From: JADJPL01 sp049315745
Lineage (GTDB): Bacteria; Bacteroidota; Bacteroidia; Chitinophagales; Saprospiraceae
Assembly (NCBI GenBank): GCA_049315745.1
Contig: JBMOJO010000117.1
Coordinates: 1-10,847, forward strand
Direction: 5' to 3'
DNA: 10,847 nt
Both the position numbers and the translations under genes were made by a program. Shown piece after piece: positions 6,834-10,847 of the stretch. Numbering within the stretch: the stretch's first letter is position 1; every line of letters begins with the position of its first letter. Below the pieces are notes generated by a model. That model did no database searches. It was not told the origin of the DNA and worked only from the letters and a program-made list of their open reading frames with translations.

Positions 6834-8357
6834 TCACTTATCCAGAAGGCGGCGCAGCGCAAGGTGCGGCTGAATAAATTTTCCGGTCATCTGTGTGTCT
6901 TTCGTTTGTTTACCGCTGGCGTGCAGGATATCAAAAGCCGCTTCCGCCGTAAGGTTTGGCCTGAGGCTTTTCATCAGCCCGAGCAGCCCTGCAACCTGGG
7001 GGGCCGCCATTGAAGTGCCGCTATAAGCCGCATACTGATTCCCCGGAATGGTAGAATATATATCCACCCCGGCCGCCGCCACCGCCATAGGGATTTCCTT
7101 CACAAAATTGGAAAACAGCGCGCGGTTCAGCCCGGCATCTACCGCACTCACGCAAATCAGCCCAGGAGCGTTGGCCGGACTGAAATCCCTGGCATTCCGG
7201 TTGGAGTTTCCTGCCGCTGCGACAACAATGGCTCCTTTCGCCGCAGCATAAGCCACCGCCTTCTGATATGCCCGCTGTGCAGGCTGATTGCTTGGCCCGC
7301 CGAGCGACATAGACAGTACGTCCGCCCCTTTGTCCGCCGCATACAACATCCCCTCGATAATCGTCTTCTGTGTGCCAATGCCCCCTGCCCCCAATACTTT
7401 GACCGAAGTGACACTGTAAAACGCGTTGTCGCGCGAAAATGAAGCAATGCCCAGGCCGTTATTGGAGACTGCAGCGGCGATCCCGGCACAATGCGTACCA
7501 TGCCCCTTCGGATCGCTATCAAAAGCCGGTTTGAGGGAACGAAAATTGCCGCGCAGATCTTCGTGCCGCGCATCAACTCCGGTATCCAGTATTGCCACTA
7601 AGGCTTTTTTTACAGGCTTGACTTTTTCCTGCGCCAGCAATCCAAAAAATTTCTCCATAGACATTTGCCGAAAAGCCCACAGGTTGGCGATACCGGGATC
7701 GTCCAAACCGTAGCGCGCATGATCGTCCGCTTTATCCGACGGAGATTGTCCAGGCAAGGGATCCGACAGGACCTGCTCATTCCCCTCTACCCAGACTACT
7801 TCCTTAATGCCGCGCAAGAGACGCGCGACCCTTCTCATTTTTGCGGCGTTGGCGGCCGGGATATCAACAACAAAATAGTTGTCCAGATCGGTGATCCCTG
7901 CATCTGCAGGATAAAAAGCGCGTTCGATGCCTAGTTTATAACGCCGGCGCAAGGCTTCCAGCGAAGCCGGCCCGGCACCCTCGCTTAACTCCACCAGAAA
8001 CTCCCCTTTTTCGTCCAGGGAAATCGGTGCCGTATCGGAAAAAGCGGGATACTGAACCTGCCGCATAAACAGCCCCAACGCAAGGGTTGCAATACCCAAG
8101 CCCACAAAAAACCAGCGCCTCCTGCCGGCAAGGTATCCAAAAAAAGCCCCCGAGGCACCGAGGAAGAGAAAATCACGCGCAAGGACCTGCAAACGATACA
8201 GCGCAGGCGCGTCCACCAGTGCAAGCCCGGCCAGGTAAACCACCAGGCCCACCATACATAATGGGCCCCACAGCAGGCCACCGGCAGTCCTTTTTCTCAA
8301 AAACCAAAATGCCAGGGCATAAAATGCCAGGGAAAAGCCGGTTAGGTAAATCACCAT
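6834..8357 (-). CDS. Membrane-anchored subtilisin-family (S8) serine protease
   Basis: This is a complete 507-residue protein starting at ATG 8355-8357. Four hydrophobic segments (about 3-20, 27-48, 61-78, 82-98) are separated by RKR (21-23) and RRR (79-81); the positive-inside rule then places the catalytic part in the periplasm. Residues about 118-198 resemble an I9-type propeptide/inhibitor domain ending in VVWVEGNEQVL. The peptidase domain (about 250-500) has the full catalytic set: Asp258 in AILDTGVD, His286 in GHGTHCAG, oxyanion Asn384 in AAAGNSNRN and Ser449 in YSGTSMAAPQVAG, so it should be active. The substrate is unknown. It lacks a cleavable signal peptide and a type IX secretion tail, so it is probably retained in the inner membrane. 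It converges on ffh and is divergent from trxB, hence a single-gene unit. The peptidase call is firm; the helix count is an estimate by eye. Confidence 0.95.
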   Translation of the reverse strand: MVIYLTGFSLAFYALAFWFLRKRTAGGLLWGPLCMVGLVVYLAGLALVDAPALYRLQVLARDFLFLGASGAFFGYLAGRRRWFFVGLGIATLALGLFMRQVQYPAFSDTAPISLDEKGEFLVELSEGAGPASLEALRRRYKLGIERAFYPADAGITDLDNYFVVDIPAANAAKMRRVARLLRGIKEVVWVEGNEQVLSDPLPGQSPSDKADDHARYGLDDPGIANLWAFRQMSMEKFFGLLAQEKVKPVKKALVAILDTGVDARHEDLRGNFRSLKPAFDSDPKGHGTHCAGIAAAVSNNGLGIASFSRDNAFYSVTSVKVLGAGGIGTQKTIIEGMLYAADKGADVLSMSLGGPSNQPAQRAYQKAVAYAAAKGAIVVAAAGNSNRNARDFSPANAPGLICVSAVDAGLNRALFSNFVKEIPMAVAAAGVDIYSTIPGNQYAAYSGTSMAAPQVAGLLGLMKSLRPNLTAEAAFDILHASGKQTKDTQMTGKFIQPHLALRRLLDK

Positions 8358-8422
8358 ATTTAATCTATTTACTCATCTATTTTCTATGCGGTACCCGCAG
8401 CTTTGCCGCGAAGGATACTTCC

Positions 8423-8453
8423 GCTGTACGCCTGCGCAGAACGTGCGCACAGC
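8423..8453 (-). promoter_or_regulatory. Imperfect hairpin in the presumed S8 protease mRNA leader
   Basis: GCTGT (8423-8427) pairs with ACAGC (8449-8453), continued by CGC/GCG after a one-base mismatch. Inside and overlapping are two 8-bp palindromes, CTGCGCAG (8432-8439) and GTGCGCAC (8443-8450). It lies between the proposed S8 promoter and its start codon. It could be an operator pair or an RNA structure; no known riboswitch was recognised. Confidence 0.3.
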
Positions 8454-8500
8454 AAAAATTATTTCCCGGGGCAACGACCTGACAAATAGATACCTTTTTA

Positions 8501-8508
8501 CAAATATA
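8501..8508 (-). promoter_or_regulatory. Candidate -7 box for the S8 protease gene (TATATTTG)
   Basis: Read on the minus strand this is TATATTTG, an exact match to TAnnTTTG. No clear -33 TTG lies at the expected spacing. It would give a leader of roughly 140 bases before the ATG at 8357. It is the only exact match I found in this orientation in the region. Confidence 0.4.
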
Positions 8509-8585
8509 TACCAATTTTAAAAGCCGTGCACCGTCCACTTCCCCCAGGATATTACCGGCAGCCCCGATACAGCACAAGCGAATTA

Positions 8586-8615
8586 TTGCTAAAAAAAAAA
8601 GGATGTTTAACTTTG
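8586..8615 (+). promoter_or_regulatory. Bacteroidota-type promoter of trxB (TTG-N19-TAACTTTG)
   Basis: TTG at 8586-8588 and TAACTTTG at 8608-8615 are separated by 19 bases, matching the Bacteroidota primary-sigma consensus (TTG, about 19 bases, TAnnTTTG). The spacer contains the run of ten A residues. Transcription should start near 8621, giving a leader of about 95 bases before the trxB ATG at 8715. The position argues against the upstream ATG at 8526 as the trxB start. Confidence 0.7.
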
Positions 8616-8714
8616 CGCGGCATTTGTTTGTTCCTTCAACGAAAGATCAAGGGTGCCGGCGATGCTTCCGGCAGCGACCCGATTTTTTCTCACGGTTTAA
8701 TCCTACTTGGAATT

Positions 8715-9656
8715 ATGTCCACAACAGAAAAACACCACTGCGTAATCATCGGTGCAGGACCTGCCGGATATACGGCTGCAATCTATGCCGCACGCGCCAA
8801 CCTCAAGCCCCTGATGTTTACCGGAAGCGAGCCGGGGGGCCAGTTGATGATTACGACCGATGTCGAAAACTATCCGGGCTACCCGGATGGGATTATGGGG
8901 CCAAAAATGATGGAGGATTTTCGCCGCCAAGCTGCACGCTTCGGCACGGATATCCGCTATGATAAGATCGTACAGGTAGATTTTTCCCACCCCCCCCACA
9001 AGCTGGTCGCCGAATCCGGTCAAATTATCGAAGCGGACAGCGTCGTCATCGCCACCGGCGCGAGCGCAAAATGGCTCGGGCTGGAATCAGAACAACGCCT
9101 CATGAATAAGGGGGTCTCGGCATGCGCAGTTTGCGATGGCTTCTTTTTCCGCGGGCTGGAAGTCGCCGTCGTAGGCGGCGGCGATACCGCAGCCGAGGAA
9201 GCCTCATACCTCTCCAAGCTTTGCCCAAAAGTACACCTGCTCGTGCGCCGCGACCAGCTCCGCGCCTCAAAAATCATGCAGGAGCGGGTATTAAATACCG
9301 GGAACATCGTCGTGCACTGGAATACCGAAGCCCAGGAAATCCTGGGAACAGACGAAGTCGAAGGTGTGCGCGTACACAACAACAAAACCGGAGAAAGCAC
9401 CGTCCTGCCTGTCAAAGGCTTCTTCGTCGCGATCGGGCACCAGCCCAATACAGACATCTTCAAAGGCTGGTTGTCTATGGACGAAACCGGATACCTGATT
9501 ACCCAGGCAGGCACCAGCCGCACCAATGTCGAAGGGGTTTTTGCAGGGGGCGACGCTCAGGATAAAGTCTATCGCCAGGCCGTCACAGCCGCGGGCACCG
9601 GTTGTATGGCAGCACTCGACGCCGAACGCTACCTGACGGAGAAAGGTATCGTCTGA
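8715..9656 (+). CDS. trxB: Thioredoxin reductase (NADPH, FAD-dependent, low-Mr type)
   Basis: TrxB passes electrons from NADPH through FAD and a redox disulfide to thioredoxin in the cytoplasm. From ATG 8715 the protein has 313 residues, close to the family norm. It shows the FAD-binding IIGAGPAGYTAA (11-22), the GGQLMITTDVENYPG segment (41-55), the catalytic pair Cys137 and Cys140 in CAVCDG, the NADPH-binding VVGGGDTAAEEA (152-163) with basic VRRDQLRAS (177-185), and the second FAD motif VFAGGDAQD (275-283). The same frame is open back to an ATG at 8526 (63 extra residues). I rejected that start because a good promoter (8586-8615) lies inside the extension and because IIGAGPAG is normally near the N-terminus. 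It is followed after 46 bases by the aldolase gene on the same strand, so co-transcription is possible. Confidence 0.97.
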   Translation: MSTTEKHHCVIIGAGPAGYTAAIYAARANLKPLMFTGSEPGGQLMITTDVENYPGYPDGIMGPKMMEDFRRQAARFGTDIRYDKIVQVDFSHPPHKLVAESGQIIEADSVVIATGASAKWLGLESEQRLMNKGVSACAVCDGFFFRGLEVAVVGGGDTAAEEASYLSKLCPKVHLLVRRDQLRASKIMQERVLNTGNIVVHWNTEAQEILGTDEVEGVRVHNNKTGESTVLPVKGFFVAIGHQPNTDIFKGWLSMDETGYLITQAGTSRTNVEGVFAGGDAQDKVYRQAVTAAGTGCMAALDAERYLTEKGIV

Positions 9657-9657
9657 T

Positions 9658-9673
9658 GCCTGTCTTTTCAGGC
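9658..9673 (+). other. Small hairpin in the trxB-fbaA gap
   Basis: GCCTG (9658-9662) and CAGGC (9669-9673) form a 5-bp stem around TCTTTT, immediately after the trxB stop. A short T-run (five bases) follows only about seven bases later. It may be a weak attenuator or processing site but is too short to be called a terminator. No separate -7 box for fbaA was found in the 46-base gap. Confidence 0.3.
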
Positions 9674-9702
9674 CAATGCAATTTTTACTTAAAACCTTAA
9701 AT

Positions 9703-10785
9703 ATGTCAAGTACACCTGCAACAAGGTTCAGGCCCGGCGTTCTCCACGGAGAGGAAGTCACGGAACTGCTGAACTATGCCAATGCCCATAATTTTGCCCT
9801 TCCGGCCGTAAATGTCATCGGCACGAATTCCGTCAATGCGGTGCTGGAAACTGCCCGGGACGTCAACTCTCCGGTGATTGTTCAATTCTCAAATGGCGGA
9901 GCAGCTTTTTATGCCGGCAAATCGCTTTCAAACCAACAGCAGCAAGCAGCAATTATCGGGGGGATTTCCGGGGCACGCCATGTCCACCAACTTGCCGAAG
10001 CCTACGGGGTATCCGTCATCCTCCATACCGACCACTGCGCCAAAAACCTGCTGCCCTGGGTGGACGGGCTCCTCGATGCAGGGGAAGAACACTACAAATT
10101 TCATGGTGCGCCCCTGTACAGCTCCCACATGCTCGACCTTTCCGAAGAACCCCTCCACGAAAATATCGAGATTTGTGCCCGGTACCTGGAACGCATGGAC
10201 CGCATGGGCATGACCCTCGAAATCGAACTGGGTGTTACCGGTGGGGAAGAAGACGGCGTGGATAATACCCATGTGGACAACGCCAAACTCTACACCCAAC
10301 CGGAAGAGGTCGCTTATGCTTATGAAGAATTGCGCAAGATCAGCCACCGCTTCACTATCGCAGCAGCTTTTGGCAATGTGCATGGGGTATATAAGCCCGG
10401 GAATGTCAAACTCGAGCCGGTAATCCTCAAAAATTCTCAGGATTTCATCCAAAAGAAATATGGCACCGGCCCAACTCCGGTAAATTTCGTCTTCCACGGA
10501 GGCTCCGGGTCATCACGCGAAGAAATCCGGCAGGCCATCGAATATGGCGCGGTCAAAATGAACATAGATACCGATATGCAATGGGCCTTTTGGGACGGTG
10601 TGCGCGCCTATTACGAAAAAAACAGGGGCTACCTCCAGGGCCAAATCGGCAACCCCGAAGGTGAGGACAAGCCCAATAAGAAATATTATGACCCCCGCCA
10701 ATGGCTCAGGGAAGGGGAAAAAACGTTCGTGGCCCGCCTTAAACAGGCGTTCGAAGACCTGGATTGCATCCAGCGCAATCAATAG
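9703..10785 (+). CDS. fbaA: Class II (zinc-dependent) fructose-bisphosphate aldolase
   Basis: The enzyme splits fructose-1,6-bisphosphate into glyceraldehyde-3-phosphate and dihydroxyacetone phosphate, and catalyses the reverse in gluconeogenesis, in the cytoplasm. I chose ATG 9703 (360 residues). It makes the N-terminus (RPGVLHGEEV) line up with the E. coli enzyme of 359 residues; an upstream in-frame ATG at 9676 would add nine hydrophobic residues. The active-site pattern is complete, shifted by one from E. coli: Asp110 and zinc ligand His111 in HTDHCAKNLLPW, Glu175 in TLEIELGVTGG, catalytic-loop Glu183, zinc ligands His227 in GNVHGVYKPGN and His265 in FHGGSGS, and phosphate-binding MNIDTDMQWAFW (286-297). 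The length and these motifs mark the class IIA (FbaA) type. It follows trxB by 46 bases. Confidence 0.97.
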   Translation: MSSTPATRFRPGVLHGEEVTELLNYANAHNFALPAVNVIGTNSVNAVLETARDVNSPVIVQFSNGGAAFYAGKSLSNQQQQAAIIGGISGARHVHQLAEAYGVSVILHTDHCAKNLLPWVDGLLDAGEEHYKFHGAPLYSSHMLDLSEEPLHENIEICARYLERMDRMGMTLEIELGVTGGEEDGVDNTHVDNAKLYTQPEEVAYAYEELRKISHRFTIAAAFGNVHGVYKPGNVKLEPVILKNSQDFIQKKYGTGPTPVNFVFHGGSGSSREEIRQAIEYGAVKMNIDTDMQWAFWDGVRAYYEKNRGYLQGQIGNPEGEDKPNKKYYDPRQWLREGEKTFVARLKQAFEDLDCIQRNQ

Positions 10786-10821
10786 TGCTTTTCTTTGGGG
10801 TAATATTCTCTTGACAGGCAC

Positions 10822-10847
10822 CTCGTTTTCGAGATTTCGCTTCGCGA
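10822..10847. repeat. Two adjacent small hairpins downstream of fbaA
   Basis: CTCG-TTTT-CGAG (10822-10833) is followed by TCGC-TTC-GCGA (10837-10847), which ends with the window. The second resembles the GGCGC-TTC-GCGCC hairpin at 3378-3390 in its core. They may begin a terminator or a repeat element that continues beyond the window; the missing sequence prevents a decision. Confidence 0.3.

Larger units (their letters stand above)
8358..8714. other. 357-bp intergenic region with divergent promoters for the S8 protease and trxB
   Basis: No convincing gene lies here. A frame continuous with trxB is open from an ATG at 8526, but it is best read as leader DNA because the trxB promoter lies within it. 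The region holds a hairpin-forming segment (8423-8453), a minus-strand -7 box (8501-8508), a strong plus-strand promoter (8586-8615), a ten-base A-run (8591-8600) and a small hairpin TGCCGG/CCGGCA (8654-8659 with 8668-8673) in the trxB leader. Just upstream of the S8 start, AAATAGAT occurs twice on the minus strand within about 20 bases, and once on the plus strand near 8484. Confidence 0.6.

Noticed and set aside
9676..9702. Upstream ATG that would add nine residues to the aldolase
   Set aside because: The ATG at 9703 matches the family N-terminus, and its residue numbering aligns with E. coli FbaA with an offset of one.

Overview
The window is ordinary chromosomal DNA, apparently from a member of the Bacteroidota. 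Four things suggest this. The giant minus-strand gene at the left edge has the N-terminal signature of Bacteroidota TamB proteins (a membrane anchor, then a segment containing DTLLY). Several gene fronts carry the Bacteroidota-type -7 box TAnnTTTG and lack strong Shine-Dalgarno sequences. The OmpA-family lipoprotein has an S-D-D stretch just after its candidate lipid-bearing cysteine, like known Bacteroidota surface-export signals. The housekeeping genes have the lengths and motifs expected of the phylum. A finer placement such as Saprospiria is only a guess.

Layout. Positions 1-5059 hold three minus-strand genes concerned with the cell envelope, read right to left. They are an OmpA-family lipoprotein (5059-4205), a membrane-anchored coiled-coil protein with a C-terminal helix-hairpin-helix domain (4177-3530, 27 bases downstream), and a very large TamB/AsmA-like protein (3300 to beyond position 1, so truncated). 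The 229-bp gap before tamB holds a striking nested palindrome: a perfect 32-bp stem inside a second inverted repeat that uses the same end sequence.

Positions 5320-6678 (+) encode Ffh, the SRP54 GTPase of co-translational membrane targeting. It is divergent from the OmpA gene across a 260-bp promoter region. A subtilisin-family (S8) protease, 8357-6834 (-), converges on ffh. It carries four predicted N-terminal membrane helices and an I9-like propeptide. The 357-bp gap from 8358 to 8714 is a second divergent promoter region and contains the clearest promoter of the window, TTG-N19-TAACTTTG. From it start thioredoxin reductase TrxB (8715-9656, +) and then class II fructose-bisphosphate aldolase (9703-10785, +).

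The genes do not form one pathway. They fall into an envelope group (tamB, OmpA, HhH protein, membrane protease), protein targeting (ffh), redox homeostasis (trxB) and glycolysis (fbaA). No CRISPR array, tRNA, rRNA, intact insertion sequence or defence system was seen. The parts most worth a second look are the OmpA/HhH gene pair, the nested palindrome before tamB, and the four-helix membrane subtilase.
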